Below are positions 46,465-54,620 of a stretch of 64,000 nucleotides of DNA, one piece after another. The DNA comes from Agrobacterium cavarae (lineage in GTDB: Bacteria > Pseudomonadota > Alphaproteobacteria > Rhizobiales > Rhizobiaceae): assembly GCF_004310285.1 (NCBI RefSeq), contig NZ_SISF01000030.1, positions 341,478-405,477 of the forward strand. Reading direction: 5' to 3'. The stretch's first letter is position 1, and each line of letters opens with the position of its first letter. Made by a program: the position numbers and the translations under genes. The notes below the pieces were generated by a model. It had not been told where the DNA came from. It ran no database searches and saw only the letters and a program-made list of their open reading frames with translations.

Positions 46465-46644
46465 GATCACCGGATAGAGCGACCAGAAGAACAGATCATG
46501 TTCCTGATCGCGATCGCGCTGCTCGGACTCGTCGCGCGTGACCTGGTCCTTTTTCGATCCGCTCTCACGCTTGAGCTTTTCTTCCTGTGCCCGACGGCCA
46601 AGGCCGAAGAGATCGAAGGAAAGCATGTTGAAACCAGCAACCAT
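46462..46644 (-). CDS. small hypothetical protein, 60 residues
   Basis: A 60-residue protein: an amphipathic, slightly hydrophobic N-terminus (MVAGFNMLSFDLFGLG), a highly charged middle rich in Arg, Glu, Lys and Asp (about residues 18-48), and an aromatic C-terminus (DLFFWSLYPVI). Start at ATG 46644 because AGGAGG stands seven bases upstream. A sigma-70-like promoter is visible about 40-65 bases upstream. The strong ribosome site, own promoter and shared terminator argue for a real gene. No family recognised; no function proposed. Confidence 0.65.
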   Translation of the reverse strand: MVAGFNMLSFDLFGLGRRAQEEKLKRESGSKKDQVTRDESEQRDRDQEHDLFFWSLYPVI

Positions 46645-46681
46645 TTTCATTCCTCCTGTCACCAAACTTAACAATGTGTAA

Positions 46682-46710
46682 AGTTTCGCGCTTTGCCACG
46701 ATTTCGTCAA
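46682..46710 (-). promoter_or_regulatory. promoter of the small protein gene
   Basis: On the minus strand TTGACG (46710-46705) and GAAACT (46687-46682) are 17 bases apart, with a predicted start about 30 bases before the ATG. The -10 box is weak. Confidence 0.4.
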
Positions 46711-46826
46711 GATTGCGGGAGGGATTCCTGTGTCACTGCTGTGGACGGGAGGGAAAGATCCTTCCAATAGCAGCGTTTCAGTGAGAGCATTTTTTCACGG
46801 GTCTGAAAGGCGGTTCAATCATCGCC

Positions 46827-47924
46827 TCACAAAGAATAGATGGCATCCAGCGCCTTAAAGGCTTTTTCGACCGGTCTTGAGTGGCCCTGGAATTGCAGGG
46901 CGTGGGCGAAGGCTTTGATGTTGGCACGCACCGCCTCCTTGCTGGCACGCTGGCCGGTATGGTTGAGGCGGACCAGTCGATCTGAGCCCGGTCCGACCGC
47001 TGCGCCAATATCTGCCCCATTTAGCCTCGCGGCCTGGAGAAAATTGCTATGGTCGATGTTCGCCGGAAGCTTGACGGCCGTCACCAGTGCCGAAGCCTGA
47101 GTGTCGTCGACCCAAAGCTCGGCACCCAGCGCGCGCAAAGCGTCGCGCGTCGCTTTCGCCGCCAGACGATGACGCGCTTCAACCGCGTCGATGCCTTCGG
47201 CTTCCAGACGGTCAAGTGCCGCTTCAAGCGCGAAGAATTCGAGCGGCGCAGGCGTACCGGGCAAAGCACCTCTACCGGCGTCGAGCCATTGCTCTTTCTG
47301 GTCGAGGAGGGAGAGTATCGAGTTGCGCGGGGCGCTCTCATGCTGGAGCAGCGCCCAGGCGCGGTCGCTGACCGAGATTGCCGAGACGCCCGCCGGCCCT
47401 GCAAGCGATTTTTGCGGACCGATCACGACGATATCGATGCCGTCTGCATCCACATTCAAAGCATGGCCGCCAATCGATGCGACCGCATCCACGATGGTAA
47501 GCACCCTTCTTTCTCTTGCAAGCCGAATGATGTCTTCCAATGGATTGAGAATGCCGGTGGCGGATTCGGCATGGACCAGTGACAGCACAGAGATATCGGG
47601 ATGGTCGTCCAGTTGCTGTCGCACAGCCTCTATCGCGACCGGTCGTCCTGGCTCCGCCACGAGATTGATGACATCGCTGCCCCCGCGCTTCAGCCAGTCA
47701 CCGAACCATGCACCATAGGGGCTGGTCACGATATTCAGCGCTTTCAGGCCAGGTCGTGCGAGGCTGGTGGCGACGGCTTCCAGCGCCAAGACCGCCTCGG
47801 CCTGAATGAGAAGCACATCGTTACGTGTCTTCATCAGGGCCGCCAATCGGTCTGCAAGCTTTGCGTAACGCTCCGAAGGAAAGGCGGGCACGTCGAGCAG
47901 ATGGCTCCAGTTGCGATCAGGCAT
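46827..47924 (-). CDS. class V aminotransferase (serine-glyoxylate type)
   Basis: A 365-residue PLP enzyme of fold type I, class V, like alanine/serine-glyoxylate and pyridoxamine-pyruvate aminotransferases. Seen: SLVHAESATGILNP near residue 125, the cofactor Asp in VDAVASIGG near 152, and the Schiff-base Lys in IGPQKSLAGPAG near 180. It overlaps the ATPase gene before it by eight bases and is last in the fourth peptide-type importer operon. It would transaminate the imported amino compound with a 2-oxo acid such as pyruvate or glyoxylate. The exact donor is unknown. No dedicated regulator adjoins the operon. Confidence 0.87.
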   Translation of the reverse strand: MPDRNWSHLLDVPAFPSERYAKLADRLAALMKTRNDVLLIQAEAVLALEAVATSLARPGLKALNIVTSPYGAWFGDWLKRGGSDVINLVAEPGRPVAIEAVRQQLDDHPDISVLSLVHAESATGILNPLEDIIRLARERRVLTIVDAVASIGGHALNVDADGIDIVVIGPQKSLAGPAGVSAISVSDRAWALLQHESAPRNSILSLLDQKEQWLDAGRGALPGTPAPLEFFALEAALDRLEAEGIDAVEARHRLAAKATRDALRALGAELWVDDTQASALVTAVKLPANIDHSNFLQAARLNGADIGAAVGPGSDRLVRLNHTGQRASKEAVRANIKAFAHALQFQGHSRPVEKAFKALDAIYSL

Positions 47925-48702
47925 GGCTTTGGTCCTTACGAAGTGTTGGAACGGCGGCGATCAGTCGTTTTGCTGTATCCGACTGTGGGTTCGAGATCAC
48001 GCTGTCCGTCTCTCCCTGTTCGACGACACGCCCCATCTCCATGATGGCAACGCGATGGCAGACGGCGCGAATGACCGCCAGATCATGCGAGACGAACAGA
48101 CAGGAAAGGCCGGTCTCGCTTTGAAGGGATACCAGCAATTCGAGGATCTGGGCGCGGACGGAAACGTCGAGCGCGGAAACGGCCTCATCCATCACCAACA
48201 GGGACGGGCGGCAGGCGATGGCCCGGGCGATTGCGACGCGCTGTCGCTGGCCGCCCGACAGTTGGAGAACAGGACGTGCAGCGTAGTCCGCGCCAAGCCC
48301 GACCCGCTCCAGCAGGCGGGCGATCTCGGCTTGCCGATCGCGGGGCGCGACGATCCTGTGGATTCGCAACGGTTCACCGATCGCATCTGCCACCGTGGCG
48401 CGCGGATTGAACGCGCCATAGGTATCCTGAAACACCATCTGCACATGGCGACGGGCGGCTCTCAGGTCCTGACCCGAAAGGGCCAGCCAGTTCCGGCCCT
48501 GAAAGCGCACCTCGCCGCCATCTGCGGGCGATAGCCGCATGATAATGCGCGCCAGCGTCGATTTCCCGCACCCCGACGGGCCTGCCAGCCCAAGCGTTTC
48601 GCCGCGCGCCAGCGTAAAGGAAACATCGTCGAGCGCCTGCACTGTCCGCCCCTGCGATTGGTATCGCTTGGAAAGGTGGTTGACGGAGAAAAAGGGCTCC
48701 AT
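47917..48702 (-). CDS. peptide/nickel-type ABC transporter ATPase (DppF class)
   Basis: A 261-residue ATPase. Seen: Walker [14 protein letters not shown] near residue 39, Q loop MVFQDTYGAFNP, signature [15 protein letters not shown], Walker [13 protein letters not shown], switch His in VSHDLAV. Walker B has Glu-Ala rather than Glu-Pro, a frequent variant in this class. Start at ATG 48702, overlapping the previous stop by one base; a TTG precedes it. Partner of the DppD-class ATPase; overlaps the aminotransferase gene. Confidence 0.92.
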   Translation of the reverse strand: MEPFFSVNHLSKRYQSQGRTVQALDDVSFTLARGETLGLAGPSGCGKSTLARIIMRLSPADGGEVRFQGRNWLALSGQDLRAARRHVQMVFQDTYGAFNPRATVADAIGEPLRIHRIVAPRDRQAEIARLLERVGLGADYAARPVLQLSGGQRQRVAIARAIACRPSLLVMDEAVSALDVSVRAQILELLVSLQSETGLSCLFVSHDLAVIRAVCHRVAIMEMGRVVEQGETDSVISNPQSDTAKRLIAAVPTLRKDQSHA

Positions 48703-49508
48703 CAACTGACCCTCCGGATCAACGGTGGAGTGGTGAGATCAAGGTGCGAAGAAAAGAGACGTTTGGTGTCGTCGCTTGCTGGATTCAAAAGCACATCCTG
48801 CGCCTTGCCGGACTCCACCAGTCGGCCTGATTGGAACACCGCGATCTCGTCCGCAAGGCTGGAGGCCAGCGCGATATCGTGGGTAATGAAAATCAGCGTC
48901 ATGCCATTGGCGCTGACAAGGCGGTCGAGAAGCCGGGCGATCGCCGCTTGCGTGATTGTGTCGAGCGCGCTGGTGGCCTCATCGGCAATCAGGATTTTGG
49001 GCGCTGCGGAGATGGCGGCCGCAATCGCCACACGTTGCCGCTGCCCGCCGGAGATTTGATGCGGATAGGCCGACAGCAAGGCATCGGGGTTCGGCAATTG
49101 TACCTCTATCAGCAAATCCCGGGCGTGAGTCCGCGCCTGTTTTCGGGTAAGGCGAAGATGACGAATGGCGGCCTCCGCCACCTGTTCGCCAATCGTCAGT
49201 ACCGGGTTGAGGCTGGCGCTCGGGTCTTGAAACACATAGGCGATATCGCGGCCTGGCGTTGGAAATCGTGTTTGGTGGCTCTTGTCCGGATGTCCATTCC
49301 AGACGATCCGACCGTCGGTCTTCGCCCCGTGCGGCAACAAGCCGGCGATGCAGCGTGCCAGCGTGCTTTTGCCCGACCCGCTTTCGCCGATGATTGCCAG
49401 GCGCTGTCTTTCCTGAAGCTGAAGCGATACGTTGCGCAAGGAAGGTTGCGCGGCGCCGTGGTAGGTGACGCTGAGCCCTTCGATTTTCAGAAGCGGGGCA
49501 AGGCTCAT
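48702..49508 (-). CDS. peptide/nickel-type ABC transporter ATPase (DppD class)
   Basis: A 268-residue ATPase. Seen: Walker [15 protein letters not shown] near residue 39, Q loop VFQDPSASLNP near 89, signature [15 protein letters not shown] near 145, Walker B ILIADEATSALD, switch His in ITHDIAL. It is short for a DppD and lacks the Cys-containing C-terminal extension. It overlaps the permease gene by four bases at its start and adjoins the DppF-class gene at its end. Confidence 0.92.
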   Translation of the reverse strand: MSLAPLLKIEGLSVTYHGAAQPSLRNVSLQLQERQRLAIIGESGSGKSTLARCIAGLLPHGAKTDGRIVWNGHPDKSHQTRFPTPGRDIAYVFQDPSASLNPVLTIGEQVAEAAIRHLRLTRKQARTHARDLLIEVQLPNPDALLSAYPHQISGGQRQRVAIAAAISAAPKILIADEATSALDTITQAAIARLLDRLVSANGMTLIFITHDIALASSLADEIAVFQSGRLVESGKAQDVLLNPASDDTKRLFSSHLDLTTPPLIRRVS

Positions 49509-50335
49509 CGCACAGCCTCTTGACCGGCGAGCGTCTTGTTGATGCCCTCACCCAGCAGATAGACCCCGAGGACCGTAGCGAGCAGAGCCATGCCGGGGAT
49601 AATGGAGAGGTAAGCCGCTGAGCGAAGTACGTTTCTCCCTTCGGCAATCATCCCACCCCAGGTCACGATGTTCGGGTCTCCAAGGCCGAGAAAGGAGAGG
49701 GCGGCTTCGGTCAGGATCGCCGCAGCGACGATGATGGCGGCGAGCGCCATAACCGGCGGCAAGGCGTTGGGGAGAATTTGGCGGAAGGCAATTTCCATCG
49801 GGTGCATGCCGATGGTGCGGGCGGAGGCCACATAGTCGCGCTCACGGATCGACAGCACCTGCGCGCGCGTCAATCGCGCCGGGTCGGCCCAGGCGCCGAG
49901 CGCGATGGCAATGACCACGATGGGCAGCGATGGACCGATGGTGCTGACAAAGGCAAGTGCCAGAAGGAAGCTCGGCACGATCTGGAAGGCATCGGTGATC
50001 CGCATCAGCGCCTCATCGATGATACCACCAGCGAAGCCCGCAAGCGTTCCCATGACGGTGCCGATCAGAAGGGCTGCGGCGGCAGCGCAGAGACCGACGA
50101 GCAGCGAACTGCGCGCAGCGTGGAACAGGCAGGCCATCACATCGCGTCCAAGCGTATCGGTTCCGAGCGGCAGGGCGCGCTCGGTGAATGGCGGAATGAG
50201 TGGCGCTGCGACGATGGAAAGCGGATCGTTGGGAAAGACAAAAGGCGCCGAAAGGCCAGCGATCGCCACGACGAGAAGGATTGCGAGACCGACGAGGCCT
50301 TCGCGACTACGGAACACTCGGCCAAGAACCGTCAC
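49505..50335 (-). CDS. peptide/nickel-type ABC transporter permease (DppC class)
   Basis: A 276-residue permease. Seen: first span about 14-33, LPLGTDTLGRDVMACLFHAARSS near residue 55, the EAA loop DYVASARTIGMHPMEIAFRQILPN near 170, and LTEAALSFLGLGDPNIVTWG. Overlaps the DppB-class permease by four bases upstream and the ATPase by four bases downstream. It forms the fourth importer's channel with that permease. Confidence 0.92.
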   Translation of the reverse strand: MTVLGRVFRSREGLVGLAILLVVAIAGLSAPFVFPNDPLSIVAAPLIPPFTERALPLGTDTLGRDVMACLFHAARSSLLVGLCAAAAALLIGTVMGTLAGFAGGIIDEALMRITDAFQIVPSFLLALAFVSTIGPSLPIVVIAIALGAWADPARLTRAQVLSIRERDYVASARTIGMHPMEIAFRQILPNALPPVMALAAIIVAAAILTEAALSFLGLGDPNIVTWGGMIAEGRNVLRSAAYLSIIPGMALLATVLGVYLLGEGINKTLAGQEAVR

Positions 50336-51321
50336 GCCGTTTCCTCCCCGGCGCCGATACGTGGATCGAGAAGCGAGTAGACCAAGTCGACGATCAGATT
50401 GACGAGGATGACGAAAACGGCGCTGACGAGGATGATTCCCATCAGCAGGGGTGTATCCCGGCCTGCAACTGCCTCTTGCGCCAGCCTCCCGAAGCCCGGA
50501 ATAGCAAAGACGCTCTCGATCACAACGGAGCCGCCCAGCATCATGGCGGATTGAAGGCCAAGCACGGTGAGAAGGGGAAGGGCGGCATTACGGGCAACAT
50601 GGCGCAGCACCACCCGCGCACGCGACAGTCCTTTCGATTGGGCGAAAGTGACGAACTCCATCCGCCAGATTTCGCCCATGGCGCTGCGCATCACGCGCAG
50701 GAAAAGAGCGAGATAGATCAGGCCAAGGCTCGCAACGGGAAGAACGAGATGCCGCGCAATGTCGAGGGCGCGTGCGAAACCTTGCTTACCGGAAGCGATG
50801 GTTTCCAGACCGGACGTGGGGAGCCAGCGAAGCTTTACCGCGAAGACGAGCACGAGGACGAGGCCGAGCCAGAACCCCGGAACGGCATACAGTGCCAGCG
50901 ACAGTGACGACAGCGCCCGGTCCAGCAGGCTTCCAGGCTTTGCTCCAGCGACAATCCCCAGAGCAGTGCCGAGAATGAAGGACAGGAGCGTCGCGCTCCC
51001 CATTAAAAGCAGCGTGTTGGGCAAACGCTCCATAATCAGCGACAGCACAGGGCGGTCGAAGGCGACTGACCAGCCGAGATCGAGTTTCAGGACGGAGGTG
51101 GCGTAAAGCCACAGCCGCCATAGCGCCGAGTGATCCAGCCCATATTGCGCCCGCAGGCTGTCTCGCAGGCTGGCATCTCCGCCACCGATCGACACCAGAT
51201 AGGCGTCGACTGCGTCGCCCGACGCATTTTCCAGCAGCAGGAAGGTGAAGAGAAGCACGATGATCAGCACCGGAATGGCGCTGATCAGCCTACGACGCAG
51301 AATGCGGCCTGCGCCTCCCAC
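50332..51321 (-). CDS. peptide/nickel-type ABC transporter permease (DppB class)
   Basis: A 329-residue permease. Seen: first span residues about 12-32 (LISAIPVLIIVLLFTFLLL), QYGLDHSALWRLWLYATSVLKLDLGWS-type segment near residue 55, and the EAA loop EFVTFAQSKGLSRARVVLRHVARNA near 225. Start is GTG at 51321 with GGAG four bases upstream. Only one base separates it from the binding-protein stop, so the two are tightly coupled. Confidence 0.9.
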   Translation of the reverse strand: MGGAGRILRRRLISAIPVLIIVLLFTFLLLENASGDAVDAYLVSIGGGDASLRDSLRAQYGLDHSALWRLWLYATSVLKLDLGWSVAFDRPVLSLIMERLPNTLLLMGSATLLSFILGTALGIVAGAKPGSLLDRALSSLSLALYAVPGFWLGLVLVLVFAVKLRWLPTSGLETIASGKQGFARALDIARHLVLPVASLGLIYLALFLRVMRSAMGEIWRMEFVTFAQSKGLSRARVVLRHVARNAALPLLTVLGLQSAMMLGGSVVIESVFAIPGFGRLAQEAVAGRDTPLLMGIILVSAVFVILVNLIVDLVYSLLDPRIGAGEETA

Positions 51322-51322
51322 C

Positions 51323-52930
51323 TCACTCCTCGATGGCGGTGTCCGCCCAGTTTGAAACCGCCCATCTTGGATTGCTGGCGACGTTCTTCACCGTGTCGCG
51401 GGCCACGGTGATGAAGCCCCACTCGGCCACGTTGATGATCGGCAGGTCCTCTTTGACCTTCTGCTGGAAGGTCTTGTAGAGTTCGGTACGCTGCTTTTCG
51501 TCCACCGTTTGCGCCGCCTTGTCGATGATGGCGTCCAGTTCCTTGTTCTCGTAACCGCCCTGGTTGGAGAAGGGCACGCCGGCGGGTGTTCCCGATTTCA
51601 CCAGGATGGTGGTGGAAATGGCGGGATCGCCGCGGAAGACGGTGGGTGCTACGGCGAGATCGAAGGCGTGATCCGTATAGACCGCCTTCTGATGCGCGGC
51701 CGCATCGTTGTTCACCAGCTGCGCATCGATGCCGATGGCAGACAGTGCTTGGCGCAGATAGGCGCCGAACTGCTTGGTTTCGTTGAAATATGGTGCAGGC
51801 AACAGTTTGAGCGAGAAGCGGTTGCCATCGGCACCGCGCGGATAGCCGGCCTCATCGAGAAGAGCATTGGCTTTGTCGACGTTGAAGTCGTAGATTTTTA
51901 CGTCAGGCGTATAGAACTGCGGCGCGTTCTTCGGCACGGGACCGGTGGAATTGGTGGCGTAGCCCAGGAACACCGTATCAACGACGAGTTTCTTGTCGAT
52001 CGCGTGCGCAATGGCCTGCCGAACCTTGAGATCGGCAAGCTCCTTGCGGCGGTGGTTGATCTCCACCACGAGCTGGTAGGTCAGTGCCTCATAGCCATCG
52101 GCGATGACCTTGATACCGGGTTCCTTGGAAATGCGGGCAAGATCCGTCAGCGGCACAGCGGAGAAGGCCGCGAGCTGGATCTCGCCGGCTTCCAGCGCGG
52201 TTGCGGCACCTGCTCGGTCCGGAAGCACGCGATAGATGATCTCGTCCAGTTTCGGCTGACCCTTGCCCCAGTATTTTTCGTTGCGCGTCAGCCGGTAATA
52301 TTCGCCGGGTTTGTACTCGGCAAAAACAAAAGGCCCGGTGCCTACCGGCTTGGTGTTCAATGGGTTGGTGGCAATATCGGTGCCGTCATACAGGTGTTTC
52401 GGCAGCACACTGCTCACCACCGGAAGCGCGTTGCGGATCAACTGGAACGGCGTCGGCTTGGAGAAGCGGAAGATGGCCGTGTGCTCATCCGGCGTATCGA
52501 CACTCTCCAGATTGGCAAAGACCAGACGCCCGAGGTTCTGAAGCGGCTTCCAGACGGAGAGGGCCGAGAAGGCCACATCGGCCGAGGTGAAGGGCTTGCC
52601 GTCGTGCCAGGTCACGCCCTCGCGCAGTCTGAAGGTCGCGCTCAAACCGTCCTGCGATCCTTCCCAGGACGTCGCAAGACGTGGTTCCAGACCGTTCCTG
52701 CCGCTGAACGATGCTTCCGCCAAGGGCTCCACGATCTTGCTGGAGATGTAGAACACGCCGTTGGAGGCAACGATCGCCGGATTGAGGTTCTTAGGCTCCG
52801 AATCTGCCGCCACGACCAGTCGTTCGCCGCTGCGCGCCGCCCAGGCCAGATCGGTCCGCATCAGCGTGGTGGAGGCTGCGAGCAAGGCTGCAGTCTTGAG
52901 AAGTGAGCGGCGCGAAAGGGGGGACGGCAT
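51323..52930 (-). CDS. ABC transporter substrate-binding protein, family 5
   Basis: A 535-residue periplasmic binding protein of the DppA class. The N-terminus has the twin-Arg pattern SRRSLLKTAALLAAS, so export by Tat is plausible (Sec not excluded). Seen: SEPKNLNPAIVASNGVFYISSKI written in part, LATSWEGSQDGLSATFRLREG, and TWHDGKPFTSADVAFS, the family hallmarks. GGAG stands six bases before the ATG. First gene of the fourth importer operon, with a perfect interrupted dyad 30-57 bases upstream. Ligand unknown; the aminotransferase suggests an amino compound. Confidence 0.92.
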   Translation of the reverse strand: MPSPLSRRSLLKTAALLAASTTLMRTDLAWAARSGERLVVAADSEPKNLNPAIVASNGVFYISSKIVEPLAEASFSGRNGLEPRLATSWEGSQDGLSATFRLREGVTWHDGKPFTSADVAFSALSVWKPLQNLGRLVFANLESVDTPDEHTAIFRFSKPTPFQLIRNALPVVSSVLPKHLYDGTDIATNPLNTKPVGTGPFVFAEYKPGEYYRLTRNEKYWGKGQPKLDEIIYRVLPDRAGAATALEAGEIQLAAFSAVPLTDLARISKEPGIKVIADGYEALTYQLVVEINHRRKELADLKVRQAIAHAIDKKLVVDTVFLGYATNSTGPVPKNAPQFYTPDVKIYDFNVDKANALLDEAGYPRGADGNRFSLKLLPAPYFNETKQFGAYLRQALSAIGIDAQLVNNDAAAHQKAVYTDHAFDLAVAPTVFRGDPAISTTILVKSGTPAGVPFSNQGGYENKELDAIIDKAAQTVDEKQRTELYKTFQQKVKEDLPIINVAEWGFITVARDTVKNVASNPRWAVSNWADTAIEE

Positions 52931-52959
52931 GAAGGACTCCGGGTTCGGATTGTGGGCGG

Positions 52960-52987
52960 CGTCATGGTGCCATTTAGGACCATGACG
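52960..52987. promoter_or_regulatory. 9-bp interrupted dyad upstream of the fourth importer
   Basis: CGTCATGGT (52960-52968) and ACCATGACG (52979-52987), perfect arms with a ten-base spacer, 30-57 bases before the binding-protein start. The centre-to-centre spacing of the arms (19 bases) suits a dimeric regulator on one helix face, but no regulator gene lies in the cluster. Confidence 0.5.
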
Positions 52988-53145
52988 GCTTCAGTGTCCA
53001 TGGGAAGTCATTGCATTGACAGCAATGTTTTCACGCCGCCTCGAATGCGCGAGGCAAATCTTTTCACCACCATCCAAGAGGTCGCGAAAATCGTTCGCGG
53101 CATCAAAGAGGCATGGGGTGGTCGATGGCCGAAGGGGCCGACGCC

Positions 53146-54351
53146 TTATCGCGGTCCCGCTGTCTTGGTTGTCAGTGCTTTCAGCACGCTGTCGGCTTCG
53201 TAAATCGCGCAGACGATATGATAGAAGGTGCTGGCCGGTGCCGGTTCGTCGATCATAGGTGCATCGGCGGGCCACTTGTCGAACCAGAGACCTTTAACCG
53301 GCGTGTCGAGGAAGGGCTGGATCGCCATCACCGCCCGCGAGGCGGAGGTGATATAGCGATGCCGCTCTTCGCCTTCGGTGGCACTGGCCAGGCGAGCGGC
53401 GGCCTTCAGCCATTCGGTTTGCGGCCAGAAACGAGCCAGGCGATCATGCATGCTGAAATCGTCGAGAAGGCTCATCACCGCGACTTTGCGGCGTGGGCAG
53501 ATGCCATGGTTCTCCCCGATGTCGAACATCCGCTTTGCCTTTTGAATGGCATCGAAGCTGTTACGCAAAAGCCCCCATCTGACCAGAAGCCAGGCCCATT
53601 CGAACTGATGGCCAGGCTCCATGATGCGGCCTTTTTCGCCGGGTGCTGGAGTCCAATCCTTGTCGAAGAATTCGCGCAGACCGCCATTCTCCTGATCGAT
53701 GAAACGCGTCATCGCGAGATTTGCGATCTCATCGGCGACAGTGGTCCAGGGGCCGGTTGGATCGACTGTCTCCCAGGCCAGCATGGCCTCGAAAAGATGC
53801 ATATGCGGGTTGGAGCAGAGTGGATAGCGAGACGGACTGTCTTCCTCGAAGCCCTGTTCGGAGTGGGCATAACGCTCTTTGAGGAGCGAGAGGATGCCGA
53901 GCGCGCGCTCGCGCATCTCGTGCTTCCTCTCCGGCAACGCCATCGCCGTCTGGGCCGCAGCAAAGAGGGCGAAAGCCTGATTGTAAAGATCGAAGGATGG
54001 ATCGATCAGCTTTCCGGATGCATCGGCAAGATTGCCGTAGAGTCCGCTTTCAAGAAGATAGACTTTGTCGAACCAGTCGAGACCGTGATTGATGGCGCGC
54101 TGCCAGTCACCGGTCCATCCGTTTTCGCCGGCTGCCGCGTAGCAGTAGGCCTGGCGGGGCTGCACGCGGGCGCGACGATTATCGCCAAGAACCGGCTTTC
54201 CGTCCTGATCGACCCTTTCATGAAAGCCGCCGTCGGGTTTTGCCGCTCCGGCCTCCCACCACAGCGGCAAAGCAGCCTCCTCCAGCCATCGACGCAATGC
54301 GGTGATTTCGTCCGTCAGTTGTGTTGTGGCGCTCAAGGTCTGCTCTTCCAT
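53146..54351 (-). CDS. AGE-family N-acylglucosamine 2-epimerase / mannose isomerase
   Basis: A 401-residue protein of the AGE family, an (alpha/alpha)6-barrel that epimerises or isomerises sugars (N-acylglucosamine 2-epimerase, D-mannose isomerase, cellobiose epimerase). Seen: ARVQPRQAYCYAAA near residue 60 with an active-site Arg, NPHMHLFEAMLAWE near 177, EPGHQFEWAWLL near 245, and ASTFYHIVCAI near 378, holding His residues of the active site. GAAAGAG lies about eight bases before the ATG at 54351; the open frame goes further upstream without support. It diverges from the cellulose operon. The sugar is not determined; Agrobacterium has characterised mannose isomerases in this family. Confidence 0.85.
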   Translation of the reverse strand: MEEQTLSATTQLTDEITALRRWLEEAALPLWWEAGAAKPDGGFHERVDQDGKPVLGDNRRARVQPRQAYCYAAAGENGWTGDWQRAINHGLDWFDKVYLLESGLYGNLADASGKLIDPSFDLYNQAFALFAAAQTAMALPERKHEMRERALGILSLLKERYAHSEQGFEEDSPSRYPLCSNPHMHLFEAMLAWETVDPTGPWTTVADEIANLAMTRFIDQENGGLREFFDKDWTPAPGEKGRIMEPGHQFEWAWLLVRWGLLRNSFDAIQKAKRMFDIGENHGICPRRKVAVMSLLDDFSMHDRLARFWPQTEWLKAAARLASATEGEERHRYITSASRAVMAIQPFLDTPVKGLWFDKWPADAPMIDEPAPASTFYHIVCAIYEADSVLKALTTKTAGPR

Positions 54352-54620
54352 ACTGTTTCTCTTTCCGTATTTTGATTCCCTCGCGCCGTCCGTCAAGTCG
54401 TCATAGCGGCCGTCGCCCAAGTAGAGAACCATCCGCCCAATCTTGGTCAGACGATAAAGTTCCCGTGAGCGGATCGAGGATCGCGCCGCGACTTGCGGCA
54501 TCACTCTATGCCATCGACAATTCGGATTGCTAATTCATGGCGCTCACGTATTTCGTAACTATGATTGTGCCACATGTGATTCGCGATGTTCGATCCCCGT
54601 CAAAGGGGCGTGGTGGTGTG

